From Xanthostigma xanthostigma (Eukaryota; Arthropoda; Insecta; Raphidioptera; Raphidiidae), in NCBI GenBank assembly GCA_963575645.1, contig OY754465.1, positions 55,761,901-55,825,900 on the forward strand: 64,000 bases of DNA. Direction: 5' to 3'. The notes below the pieces were generated by a model. That model did no database searches and was not told where the DNA came from. It was given only the letters and a program-made list of their open reading frames with translations. Shown here piece by piece: positions 33,484 through 44,334 of the stretch. The position numbers were made by a program, and so were the translations under genes. The stretch's first letter is position 1. Each line of letters starts with the position of its first letter.

Positions 33484-34047
33484 TCTATACTAATATATAA
33501 AGCTGAAGAGTTTGTTTGTTTGTTTGAACGCGCTAATCTCAGGAACTACTGGTTCAAATTGAATTTTTTTTTTTGTTGTACAGCCCATTTATCGAGGAAG
33601 GCTATAGGCTATATAACATCGCGTTACGACCATTAAAAATAAGCTTCTATTCAGGTGAAATGCACTAACTAAATATACTCATATTAGCGTTGTGAGTACA
33701 CAACGTCGTATAGCTCAATCGGTAGAGCATGCGACTGTCAATATCAGGGTCGTGGTTTCGAGCCCGACGTTGGGCGAAAACATTTTTATTTTTTTTCTAC
33801 ATTGCTTTCTTCTAAGGCTTACATTTAAATTTATTTTAATTTTATTTAATTAATTAAAAAAAAATATTAGTTAAAAAAAGTATAAATACTGCTTTTTATC
33901 GACAAAAACTTTTGAACGGTAACTCCGATCATCATGAAATTTGGACACAACATTCATTTCGGTAAACTAAGATGAATGTGTGTACTCATGTTCCTCCCTT
34001 CCCCATTCGTTCTTTTACACCCGGGTGAAACCGGACGGGACCGCTAG
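33484..34047 (+). mobile_element. Complete non-autonomous Helitron
   Basis: Begins TCTATACTAATATATAAAG, preceded by A, and ends CGGGACCGCTAG, followed by T, as expected for insertion between A and T without duplication. The terminal hairpin region is CCCGGGTGAAACCGG. No Rep/helicase gene is present, so it depends on an autonomous partner. It carries a tRNA-Lys-like sequence at 33701-33772. Confidence 0.9.
33701..33772 (+). pseudogene. tRNA-Lys-derived sequence inside Helitron
   Basis: The D arm TAGCTCAATCGGTAGAGC and the 3' half CAGGGTCGTGG...CGTTGGGCG match the conserved animal tRNA-Lys(CTT) closely. The anticodon position reads GTC, not CTT, and the anticodon stem is broken. The 5' end has been replaced: CAACGTCG pairs perfectly with CGACGTTG, giving a new 8-bp end stem. 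Pol III A and B boxes are intact. Probably a captured tRNA gene. Confidence 0.7.
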
Positions 34048-34099
34048 TTTAGATATATATTTGACAGTTCATGTTCGATCATATTGAAATCTATTTAAA

Positions 34100-34314
34100 T
34101 AGTTTACGAAGACAACTTCCCTGACTTTTTTGCTCATAGGGATTTGAATGGGAAAAAGGTAAAAAATAATTTTTAAATATAAAGATATTGTTCAACAATA
34201 GTAAGAATTAAATCCTCAATTCGATATAATTTAATTTCTTGAATAAGTTTAGCTTAGCTTATTTTTGATGAGATGGGGGACGGGTGATCTAGATGGTGAT
34301 TACGTAAACAATAT
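34100..34314. repeat. Dispersed AT-rich repeat segment
   Basis: GTAAAAAATAATTTTTAAATAT and TCGATATAATTTAATTTCTT match 14115-14215. Confidence 0.45.
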
Positions 34315-34462
34315 TTATTTATCTACTTTTTCTATTTTTTCTGCAAAATTTAATAGATTATGATATTATCATAATCTATTAAATTTTGCAGAATTTAATA
34401 GATTATGATAATATCATAATCTATTAAATTTTGCAGAAAAAATAGAAAAAGTAGATAAATAA
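34315..34462. repeat. Nested palindrome
   Basis: Outer arms TTATTTATCTAC...GTAGATAAATAA enclose a unit (CTGCAAAATTTAATAGATTA plus TGATA) and its complement arranged unit, complement, partial unit, complement. Several alternative hairpins or a cruciform are possible. Confidence 0.85.
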
Positions 34463-35469
34463 TTATTATGGCAACCTAACTTGTCTATGCTCGAAAGCGA
34501 AAAGCATGTTCTGGGATTCCTGCTCATGAATAACAATAAAGAAACTTAAACAGATTAAAAAATATATAGTTATACCAATGTTTACGTAAGCATAGGAGGG
34601 GAGGTGGGTAAGAACTCTGCTTACTTTTGCTGACAAGGGGGAGAGAAGGATAAAAAATTACTAAAATTCTGCTTACGTAATACTTGAATGTCCCCACAGC
34701 ATATCAAAAAAATTAAATTAGATCGAGTTGAATAAAATCTTTATATTAAAAAAATATTTTTTTTAGGCCACATTGCTATAAACATGTATTTTTTTAGTTT
34801 TTATTAAATCTAACATTATCAGTAAATCTCGAATTTATTGAATGTTAAACGTAATTTTTTCATCGAATCAAGAGCAATTGTCGTACACTCTGTATATTAC
34901 AAAATTACCGTTTTTTTATTATTTACATGACGGAACCGAGAGAAATGTTTCCTTTTAAACACAATTTCGGTTCATACAAAGGTTTCGCATTATGTAGGTT
35001 TCACTGTATTATATAGATAAGTATATAAAGCTTGTTTGGCAGAGATAAGTTCGAGTTAAAAGAAGCATGTATAGCGCTCCAAAGGGGTTTCAACTTTCTT
35101 TTCCGTATCCATTCTATCATCGTTTGATAACATCCAATACGAAATTCATCTATTTGTTCTAATAGAACTGATTCAACTCAATTTCCACAACCATTTGTAA
35201 CCGTTAAAATATCAACGCTCTAACATTCTATCGAATTATACGAAATGAAACAAAAAAATATACAGTGAATTTCAGATAAGACGCAACATAAGCGCGTTTT
35301 ATTTATTTGTCAATAATTAATTATAGAAACTTGTTCCACTTAAAATGCAACATATACCGAAAAAGGACATACTTGACAAATCAAATTTTAAACCGATTAA
35401 TAATCAGAAATTTTTTACGCCATTATTGTCTATTAGATTAGATTCCTTCATCGCATCTTTTAATTCAGA
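34463..35469. other. Unclassified, with a lone pogo-like end
   Basis: 34930-35008 ends GTAGGTTTCACTG followed by TA and contains GGAACCGAGAG and CGGTTCATAC, resembling one terminus of a pogo/Tigger-like element. No partner end was found. Confidence 0.35.
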
Positions 35470-35872
35470 TAATATTAATTGATCGTATTCCTCTCGGGAG
35501 AAGAAACTATGACTAATTTGGAATGATTTAACCTCTATCACTAGGGGGTCGGAAATGCGTTATTTTCGATAAATCTGCTTCGGTTTTCTTTTTACAAAAA
35601 ATCGAATTTCGGGAGTCAAAAATTAAAAAAAAATATTCTCACTTTTTGGCCTGAATTTTTCCATGATCTGATAGCTAAATAATTGGTTAACCTTCCTAAA
35701 GCTAAAAACCACTAAATTTACTGTTAGATTTTATGTTGTGCGTTATTAAAATTTCTTCAGAAGTGTCATTATCATGACAAAATGACGCATTTCCGATGCC
35801 CAAGGTAGAAGGTTAAAATATAATTCCAAATTAGTCATAGTTTCTTCTCCGGAATACAAGCAATTAAATATA
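35470..35872. mobile_element. MITE with ~85-bp inverted repeats
   Basis: Left arm GTATTCCTCTCGGGAGAAGAAAC..., then CATAGTTT-type and GGAAATGCGT; the right arm is the complement with small indels (35770-35872). The interior is AT-rich and short. Superfamily not determined. Confidence 0.7.
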
Positions 35873-36226
35873 AAAAATTAATGAAGGTTAATTAAATATA
35901 AAAAAGGATAATAGAATTTAATATTCACAACGTAAAAAATTGTTAAAAATGAGCAGTCTTGTTACTTGCCTTAACTTCTCCGCTAGTCAAAACTTCCGAG
36001 CACTTTCAATTACATCATAAAGTTGCGAAGACATTTTCTGCTGTCTAAACATCCGTGTATCTTGCATGCCACTTTTTTTAATGCAGAACAAAAATACACA
36101 TCAATTTGAACAAAACTATAAAATCTCAGAAACACTGACCGATTCATAAGACCGCATTTGATTAAGATTTGATCAAATTTATTTTCATTCAACGATGAAA
36201 AATTCCATGCAAACGTCACCAGTGTA

Positions 36227-37008
36227 ATAGGCCCCATTCACGATCAAACTTCATGCCACAGTTCAGTGTTCAAACTTATAGTTCAGTGAAGCATGATAAT
36301 GTGTGGGACAAATAAACACTGAAACCAACACTGAAGTCAGGCATGAACTCATCAAATGCATCTTGATTTTTGAACGACTTTTAGTTCAGTGTTCAAGTAA
36401 ACTGCTGTGTGTGTGGGTTTTTTTCAGTTCAGTTTTTGGAGTTCTGTGTTTTGTACAACCAGAAGCCAAAAATCTCAATGTTGTTGCAAGTCTTTCTTGT
36501 ACAGAAATAGATTTTTGCATATTTGTGTCCTGGTTCTTAATAAATGGGGTAACTAATTCCAGTAAATAATTGTAAGTTAATTCATCCATTCGTAAATAAT
36601 TATTCCAACCAAGCGGTTCAAGATGTAATTAATTAATCAAATAAACATGACTTCTTGAATCACGCATTTCTAACAAATTTTTCACCCATATTCTTCTTTT
36701 TTTTCTTATTTCCCTATTTTAAATACAATCCCATAGCTATGAACAGCCAATCCTCGCCATTTAAATAACTCATTTAGTTCTTATTAATTATCTATAGTAT
36801 AATATTATAGAATGTATATAATATATATTTTATATATCTATACTCGACGAGTGTATGCCAATAACTAAACCGAACTGAACACAAAAAATTTAAAAAAATG
36901 AGCAGTTTGCATGAACTGTGTGTGGTACCAGTCAATCTTTCGATTAATCGGCCCAACTTCACTGAACACTGAACTGTGGCATGAAGTTTGATCGTGAGTG
37001 GGGCCTAT
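36227..37008. mobile_element. DNA transposon relic, ~45-bp inverted repeats
   Basis: Ends ATAGGCCCCATTCACGATC and GATCGTGAGTGGGGCCTAT, with TA on both sides (36225-36226, 37009-37010). The repeat continues through AACTTCATGCCACAGTTCAG. Many internal AGTTCAGTGTTCA motifs recur in both orientations. A PIF/Harbinger-like MITE is possible given the GGCC end; not certain. Confidence 0.75.
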
Positions 37009-37010
37009 TA

Positions 37011-38189
37011 GTCATTTGGTGTCACTTTTGGAAAAATCATGTAAATTAGACATGTACCGCACTGCACAATGCACTTTTAAACGAAGTCAGACAAAATTGT
37101 ATTTACTTTGAAACAAAAACGACACGGTTATAACAAGTTAGAATTTGAATAATCAAATTAATATTTAAAGAAAATATCGCGGTCCAAATAACGTCCATTA
37201 AATAAATTGAAATGTGAAAATTTAAAGTATTAAGATATTGCGTTGCATATAATGTTCATAAAATACATTATAGAGTTGTACCACGCCGGGTGCATTCTCT
37301 AGTAAAACCTGCAATAAACTAAAATTTCGATGTTTTAGTAATTACCTAATCACAAATCTATTGGAGTTAGCAGTTGGTTTCTATACGCTTCGATCTGTAT
37401 GACCGAAGATCTTACGTAATTGTTTAAAAATTATCAAGAACGGTAAAGGTATTATAGTGAAAAAGGGCTCCACGAAGCAAAAAATTTAAGGTAATTATTT
37501 GAACATTTTTGTTGTTGTCAATAGAGACAGTTTTTCGAAAAAAAAAGTTAGTTAACAATGGCGTCACTTTTCTAAAAATGAATTTAAAACATTTTTGACA
37601 CCATAATAATTTATTCAAATTTTTAAATTGTTATTTTGATACTATAAAAAAATTATTTTATGTGTTGCACTCTGTCAACAGGGCTGTGCGCTCCAGCTGT
37701 AACAGCCGCACGTTAAATTGAAATTATAAATAATAGAGTAGAGTCCCGGAAGATGGGACTTCTTTAAGAATATTTTTTTTTCAATTTTGGCTATTGTTTA
37801 TAGTTTTTTAATTATTAGCGAAAACTAAATGCCTTTTTTCTTTCATCCCAATTTGTTTATAAATTTTGCAATTTCTTATGTGCTAATAAAATATTTTAAT
37901 ACATTTTCTAGACCAGGGGCTCCCAAACTTTTAATAATTGCGACCCAATTTTTAAAAGCATAATCAATATTCAACATAATATAGGTATAATATGATTATC
38001 TTTATTATAGATTATAGATTTTTGGTTATCTCTAGAACCTGACGCGCTTTTAAGCTAGCAAATTGGCATACGTTCTTAACTAAATGTTGTACATTTACTG
38101 ATAAAATCTTAGCAGTACCTACTGAAATGACGTAGGTCTGGCGGGCCTGGGATCTTGGTCTAACAGGACAATGCGTTTTAATATGAATC
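37011..38189. other. Unclassified; hAT-like left end near 37914
   Basis: CAGGGGCTCCCAAACTTTTA at 37914 is a typical hAT terminus, without a partner found. The rest is AT-rich. Overlapping minus-strand open frames near 38012-38432 show no recognisable domain. Confidence 0.35.
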
Positions 38190-38303
38190 TTGAATAAACC
38201 ATGCGAATTTCTATCGAAGTTCGGCCGAATGTCGCCTTCGGCAGGTTTTTGACCGGAACATTTGGCCGAAGTCGACAAAACCCACATTCGCTACATCACT
38301 AGT
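38190..38303. mobile_element. hAT-like fragment
   Basis: Ends ...CATTCGCTACATCACTAG, the complement of a TAGTGATGTAGCG hAT terminus like that at 11905, with GGCCGAA motifs. The other end is missing. Confidence 0.4.
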
Positions 38304-38599
38304 TTTCAGTCTATAAAATACATCCTGTAGCAAAGATATACCAAAACTCACTAATACAAACAGTAAACAAATAAATTGAATATCGTTGAAATATAAACGG
38401 GTTACATAATTGGACAGGCCAACTGAAAACACTAAGCAACATTTTCATATCTAGATAAGATCGAAAACAATTTTTTTTTGAAAAGTAAAGTAATTTGTCA
38501 CATCGTCACGAAGTGCGGAAACCACGCACTCTGGCGTTCTGGTATCGAGCAGGACGCGGCTTTAGAACATACATCCATGGAACGTTACAGAGGCTACAG

Positions 38600-38638
38600 C
38601 TGCTAAGTTTGTGTTTCTATTGACGCGGGTAATGGCTA
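38600..38638 (+). mobile_element. Helitron-like 3' end
   Basis: GACGCGGGTAATGGCTAG followed by T. The identical end plus the same flank occurs in reverse at 50829. Confidence 0.45.
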
Positions 38639-39180
38639 GTATTCAATATATTTGTTATTCGTTGCCATGTTTACTTACAGAATATGTTCCACGTCATGTA
38701 AAAATTAATCAAAGCATGCCGAACTAGTTTATTTCTGACAGATCCATAAAACAAAAGAGCGGCTGATTTTTTTTTTATTTTCAAAATATATCCGAAACTA
38801 CAAAGTTTATAAAAAAAATTTTAAACAAAACTTTTTTGAAAAAATAAATAGAATAATGAGCCGAAAAGTATACCATTATTATATAAAAACACCGTTATAG
38901 AATCTATCTCTTCTGCGCATGCGTCGATTTTCCCCAAAAACAAAAGGGCTCTTCATATTTGCATACCAACCATCCTCCCAAAATGTGGTTTCAATCCGCT
39001 CATCCCTTTGACCTGTATCGTCTTCACAGACTAACAAACAGACTAACAGACGCACAGTTTCTTCAAAAATATGTTTTTTAGATTCAGGGGATTTCAAAAC
39101 GGAAAAAATATTGTAAAACTTTTGAAAAGTGATTTTTGACCTAAACTAGTACCATTCCCCACTTGTGGGTTGGAATGGTA
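38639..39180 (+). repeat. Interspersed repeat family X, copy 3
   Basis: Starts ATTCAATATATTTG, includes CATGACGT-type and GATCCATAA segments, CGCATGCGTCGATTTTCCCC, CCTCCCAAAATGTGGTTTCA and ends CACTTGTGGGTTGGAATGG. Matches 50370-50828 in opposite orientation over most of its length. Confidence 0.75.
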
Positions 39181-39182
39181 AA

Positions 39183-39389
39183 AACTGTTTCAGTACCAAG
39201 TAGCGACATCTGATATAATTCGCTAATAGCTATTAGCTCAGAAGCAAATCTGATAGAATTTTCTCAAAGTTATTAGTTCTAAAGCTAATCTGGTAGAATT
39301 TGCTCAAACCTATACGCCGGGTCGCAATCGAAATACATTTTGCAGAATTATATCTATCGTACCCGGGTGAAACCAGGCCGGGCGGCTAG
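39183..39389 (+). mobile_element. Helitron 3' relic
   Basis: Shares the ~205-bp 3' part with 27055-27265 and 58160-58372 and ends GGGCGGCTAG followed by T. Confidence 0.65.
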
Positions 39390-39917
39390 TATCCTATTAT
39401 ATGGGCAATAGGCAATTCCTATTCCATAGGTAAATGTTTTAAGGGGGCAGCGACGGCAGCGGCGGTAGTAGAGTAGAGGCATGGGCGAATTTCAGAAGAG
39501 ATTACATGGAATGCGCGCTCTCTTTTGTATTATAATATCGAGAACGTGACTCAAATGCAGAAACGGCCACGACACGACGATGTGAAACGCTTTAGCAGTA
39601 TCGGTTCGTTACAAAAAAAAATAAACGTGTAACTTTCATGCGTTAGAAGTTAAACTTCTAAGGTTCTAACATTTCTTGACGATTTTATTATTTCGGGATT
39701 GGGAAATGGTAATGTGTAATTTGTCACAGTGGCTAGAAAAAATGCTACGTATACACACAGTTCGCACTGCGCATGCGTGCAGTATGATGCTTTGACAGAG
39801 TGCAAAGTAGAAACGATTCTCTGACTCTTTCCTCTCAACTGCCGGTTGAAGTCGGACAAGGGCAAGCGTTTCACTTTGCGTCTTATTCAGACCAATGTGC
39901 ACTATCGCGCCTCTATG
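39390..39917. other. Unclassified
   Basis: Short GGCAGCGACGGCAGCGGCGG patch near 39456; two overlapping minus-strand open frames without recognisable domains. Confidence 0.35.
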
Positions 39918-40251
39918 CAGTAGAATCTCTGCAGTAAGTCGAATTTCAAGGGAGACGCCAAAAAATTCGAGTTATAGAGTTTTCAACTTAGGCGGATTTT
40001 GTAAGGAAATATTCGACTTGTAGAGGTTAAAATTCATTCTAACTAATTTTGAGTTTTGTTCGAGATACAGAGGTCCAATTTATTTTCTCGAGTTATGGGG
40101 GGGCAAATATGTACCGAAATGGCTTGTAGGTAGATTGTAGGTAGATTTCGAGTAATGGATGTTTTGGAGTTTAAAGAGAAAGGAACAAAACAATTTTTAG
40201 AGTTTTGGAGGTTTCCGACTTATCGAGGTTCGACTTAAAGAGATTCTACTG
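39918..40251. mobile_element. Pogo/Tigger-like MITE
   Basis: Ends CAGTAGAATCTCTGCAGTAA and TCGACTTAAAGAGATTCTACTG are inverted repeats. TA follows on the right; TG stands on the left, so one base has changed. Repeated TCGAGTTAT motifs lie near both ends. Confidence 0.75.
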
Positions 40252-40559
40252 TATTTATCTAGTCATGGCTATACAAAGCTTTGTATAAATGCTATTAATA
40301 TTTATTTTAAATTAAAAAAAAATACAATTTCCATTTAAAATAAATCTATATAAATTGAAAATAAATGAAAACAGTATATTATCATATAATATATTAATAC
40401 GCTAAGGTTAAAGATGTTTGCCTCCCTTTTTAGAAGAAACCTCACAATTTCTCCACATAAATTATGTATCATTTTATAGATAATTGATTGCTCTACTGAC
40501 ATCGACAACTAAAAAATTTATTATTGCTTTTGTTTTTGTAAATTAATTAAAATACAGCA

Positions 40560-40984
40560 ACGCTGAACAACGTCTGCCATCTGACGGCTTTAATTTTGAA
40601 ACAACGTCAACACTTCTATCTGTCATCTGACCTTCATATTGTAATACAACAGACACAATACTGCATACTGCCATCTGACGGCTTTAATTTTGAAACAGCG
40701 AGCAACGCTGAACAACGTCACAGCAATGCTGCATGTTGCCATCTGACGGCTTAGCTCAACGCTTTTGCAACTTGCGCCTCTATATGACAATTTTAGTAAA
40801 ATATTTCTTCGATTTGTCATCTGAGCTTCATATATTGTAAAACACCAAAAAGAAGAACGTTATAAGCAGTGTGCAAAATTAGAAACGAATTGAATACCTG
40901 CAATCATATTTAAAAATAATTTTGTAAAGTAATAATTATTATACTTATTTAGTGCGAATAATTCGCACAGGTCACGCTAGTATC
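40560..40984 (+). repeat. Imperfect tandem repeat ending in Helitron-like terminus
   Basis: GCCATCTGACGGCT occurs three times (near 40577, 40669, 40738), with AACGCTGAACAACGTC twice and TGTCATCTGA twice. The 3' end has the hairpin GTGCGAATAATTCGCAC followed by CGCTAG and T, as in Helitrons. The 5' end was not found. Confidence 0.55.
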
Positions 40985-41401
40985 TAATAATATGTTCTAT
41001 TTTCTTATACGGTCTAAAATCATATTTTATATGAAAATTAATTTCACTGGTGGCACAATGTTCGGAACGAGTCGCCTCTGCTAAATGTATCTACAATAAA
41101 ACCCATATTCACGAAAAAGACTGTTTTGTATTTATCTTTAGATGTTTTTATTTTAATATAATTTTCTCATTTTGTTTGTTTAAAAGATAACAAACACGAA
41201 TTGCGAAACAATTTCAACAACTTTTAGATTTACACATAAATAAACAGCAGGAAGCTCGAATACGAAACATATTTATCCTGAATCAAATTTTCTTTTCCAA
41301 AATAAATGCGTATACTTATACTTATATACAGTCGAGACGCGTTGTGAGACCGCTCTCCCCGAAGACCATCCCCCTCCATAAGCTAAAAAATCAAGTATAT
41401 A
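40985..41401. other. No recognised feature
   Basis: AT-rich; no supported gene. Confidence 0.4.
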
Positions 41402-41540
41402 TGTTACGGTTAATACAAGAAAGTAGTTTATTCGCGAATTAACCAGCTAATACCCGAATTAACCAACGTCAAGGATTGGTTAATTCGGGTATTAGCCGAT
41501 TAATTCGCGAATGAACTACTTTCTTGTATTAACCGTAACA
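41402..41540. mobile_element. TGTTAC-end foldback element, copy 1
   Basis: Starts TGTTACGGTTAATACAAGAA and ends with the complement, flanked by TATA on both sides. Nearly the whole 139 bp is palindromic, with inner AATTCGGGTATTAG and ATTCGCGAAT motifs. Ends match 45822-45972 and 57859-58000, but the interior is unrelated. Confidence 0.75.
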
Positions 41541-41689
41541 TATACACTCACACATTTAAAAATAAGGGGGGAAATGTAACTCGTGATGGTCGATGGCTGC
41601 GCTGAAGTGGGGGAACGGCGATTCGTAGAATTATATTCCCCTACAAACCCTTGACCGGGTTCATAACGTGATTCGACTGTATATATATT

Positions 41690-42013
41690 TTTTAACTTTA
41701 ATCAGAACTAATATATTTTTTTTACCCCGGCCGTCAACATACCCTACTCTCCCCCAAATATTATTATATAATATGAATAATACAAAATTGTATTTTTTTT
41801 TTAACTTTGATCAGAACTAATACTTTTTTCTGTTTACCCCGGCCGTCAACAGACCCTACTCTCCCCCAAATATTATTATATAATATGAATAATACAAAAT
41901 TGTATATTTTTTTTTTTAACTTCGATCAGAACTAATACTTTTTTCTGTTTACCCCGGCCGTCAACATACCCTACTCTCCCCCAAATATTATTATATAATT
42001 GAATAAAACAAAA
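41690..42013. repeat. Minisatellite, ~110-bp unit, 3 copies
   Basis: Units start near 41694, 41803 and 41917; each contains GATCAGAACTAATA, TTACCCCGGCCGTCAACA and CCCTACTCTCCCCCAAATAT. Copies are more than 90% alike by eye. Confidence 0.85.
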
Positions 42014-42629
42014 TATATATCGTTTCATTTGATGTAACGCTTTAATGCACATTCCATGTAGTATTTGCATGCATGTCTTATGTTTTAATATATTTTTTGA
42101 AACAAAACGCGCACATTACAGTAGCGGAAAAAGAAATTTATGCATTCACTGAACAGTGAACGGAAAAATAATGAAATAAGAATAAAACCGTAAAAAAGTA
42201 TGTCACACGAGGAATATGCAAACACAATACAGGCAGTTTGTGGCGTCAATGTTGGCATTATTGATTATCTGTCGGCGTTCTAATTTTTAAAAGAAAATAA
42301 ATTATGATATATAGGATAATAAATATTTCCAGACGTTCCGTTCGGTTTCCTGGTGGAATTACATACACAAAGTAAACAATTCACTTATCAATAAAAACAT
42401 GGCGATCGAAGGAAAAACACAATATATGTTTAAAGGTCAATGCATGAAGCCATAACTCAGAGATTCTCAAACTTATTTGGCCTATCGCACCGTTTTCAAA
42501 AAGAATATTATTCAAAGCCCCCCTAGAGATCCACATTTTTTAAATAGACGCCGATAATCTCAGATATTGAACGTCTATAATCTCTGTCTAACATTCTTTA
42601 AGAGTTTAAGCGAACAAACCGAAAAATGC
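42014..42629. other. Unclassified; hAT-like terminus near 42460
   Basis: AGAGATTCTCAAACTTATTTG near 42460 resembles a hAT end, without partner. The rest is AT-rich. Confidence 0.3.
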
Positions 42630-43074
42630 AGTGACAAAGGACCCCGCCACAAACCTTATGGGATTTGGTTCTCGGGTAAATTGATCGAAAATAGTTTTAT
42701 TTTATAGTTTAAAGGTCATTCAGAAGACGTGTCCATGGGCGCATAGCCTAAAAACCAATAAATTTTTAACTACAGATATGTTTAGAGAGATTTTAGATAT
42801 AGGGATTGTAATAGTACCATTACAGGAAGATAAATTACAAGTGCCCGTAAGATTTAAACAATCAAATTATTTTTGTAAGTGGGTGTACAGGACGTTGACT
42901 GTACTTTGCAACATTGATTCGAATTCCGATGTGGTGGAAAAAATATCTGTTTTACGGGCTTACGTAGATAGATAAGGAGAGAGTATTACAAAGTGACTGA
43001 GAAGGATAGCAGATAGGGTAGTAGTGCAGTATAATACTAAAAAATAAATACGGAACTTGGTGTCAAAAAATAGT

Positions 43075-43208
43075 CAGTCGGTTTTCAACCGCGGTAAAGA
43101 GAAGTCGGTTTTCAACCGCTGAAAAGTGAGTCGGTTTTCAACCGCTAAAGAAGGAGTCGGTTGGCAACCGCCGTAAAAAGAAGTCGGATTGTGACCGCCG
43201 TAGAGGAA
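43075..43208. repeat. Minisatellite, ~27-bp hairpin unit, 5 copies
   Basis: Units begin AGTCGGTT at 43075, 43102, 43129, 43155 and 43182. Four of the five contain CGGTT...AACCG, a small palindrome; the last is diverged. Confidence 0.85.
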
Positions 43209-43454
43209 GTAAAAATTGAGCCAAAAAAAAACTAAAATTATAAATTTTCTAATGTATCTACGTTTAAAGTTATTAAAAATATTCCAAAAAAGGAAAGTTG
43301 TTGCAAAGTACGGGTGGCAGCTTGTGAATAATAATAATTGTAAAATTGTATTTTTGATTAACAATAAAAATAATGTGCATAAAGGTGAATTGTTACTATA
43401 ATTTTTTCTAATCATCGTATGGAGTGTACAACGTGGTGTTGATTGCACCAATAT

Positions 43455-43760
43455 TCAATTGGTAATCCTGCTAGGATAATTATGGAAGGAACTATTACAG
43501 TTGGCGACCTTGCCAAGGATTTGGATATTCAGTACAGTTAGGTACAGTTGGCGAGCTGAAACGTTACAGTCTGCGATCGTGTGTAAGGAAACAAGTCCTT
43601 TTACAATTAGTGATCCTGCCAGAATATTGAAGTACTTTTACAATTGGCGATCCTGCCAGGATTAGGATATTTGGAACTATTACGATTGGCGACCCTGCCA
43701 GGATAAATATTGAGGGAACCTGCTAGGATAATTATCGAAGTCCTATTACAGGATATCCAT
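43455..43760 (+). repeat. Irregular repeat of a primer-binding-site-like motif (LTR-element fossil?)
   Basis: The motif ATTGGCGACCCTGCCAGGAT recurs about six times at irregular spacing. TTGGCGA just after an LTR end is usual at the tRNA primer site of Gypsy-like elements, so this may be a fossil leader region that became repeated. No capsid or polymerase sequence was seen. Old and broken; family not determined. Confidence 0.4.
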
Positions 43761-44084
43761 TGAATTCACAATATTAAAAAATCATAAGCTCTAGAAACAT
43801 TTTCGAGTGCGCTGAATCCGAATATGACATTATTATTTTATACAGGCTGACAGCGTCCAGCATTATCTAGTTTCCGACTTTTTTCTATTTCTAAAAAAAG
43901 CACAAAAATTGAACATGGAACATATTTATAAATTCAATGGATTAAATCTCGCTAAACATATCTGTAGTTAAAAATCTATTGAACACTTTTTCTTAGTGAC
44001 CTTTAAACTATAAAATAAAACCAACTTCGATCAATTTAACCGAGAATCAAAGGTTTGTGCGGGGTTCTTTGTATGTTTCTATAA

Positions 44085-44334
44085 CTAGCGGTCCGGTCCG
44101 GTTCGGTTTTGCTCGAATTTGTAGATTGCCACCGTTTTTTTGTCAACTTACGTTACAAAATTGGTCTCCATGAAAAAAGATTTTATTTTAATGCAAGAAT
44201 ATATAGCCTATGCTTATCCTAAAGGTCCATTCTAAATATTCGTGAAAAAATTTTTGTAATCGAATGAGTGGTTTCCGAGTTTACCTCTAACATTCAAACT
44301 TACAAACTTTACCTCGTTATAATATTAGTATAGA
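44085..44334 (-). mobile_element. Complete short Helitron (250 bp)
   Basis: On the minus strand it starts TCTATACTAATATTATAACG and ends GGACCGGACCGCTAG, with A before and T after. Same family as 52227-52463; no coding sequence. Confidence 0.85.

Larger units (their letters stand above)
42630..44070. repeat. Element bounded by ~140-bp inverted repeats
   Basis: Left arm 42630-42785 (GACAAAGGACCCCGCCACAAAC, ATAGTTTAAAGGTCA, ACTACAGATATGTTTAG) pairs with right arm 43915-44070 (CTAAACATATCTGTAGT, TGACCTTTAAACTAT, TTTGTGCGGGGTTC). The arms are diverged, so the element is old. The centre holds a minisatellite and a fossil LTR-like repeat array. Confidence 0.65.

Noticed and set aside
38012-38432. 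Two overlapping minus-strand open frames near a hAT-like end
   Set aside because: Could be transposase-derived, but I could not match any conserved motif.
41690-42013. Possible CRISPR array
   Set aside because: Units of about 110 bp are nearly identical throughout with no unique spacers; an ordinary minisatellite in a eukaryotic genome.
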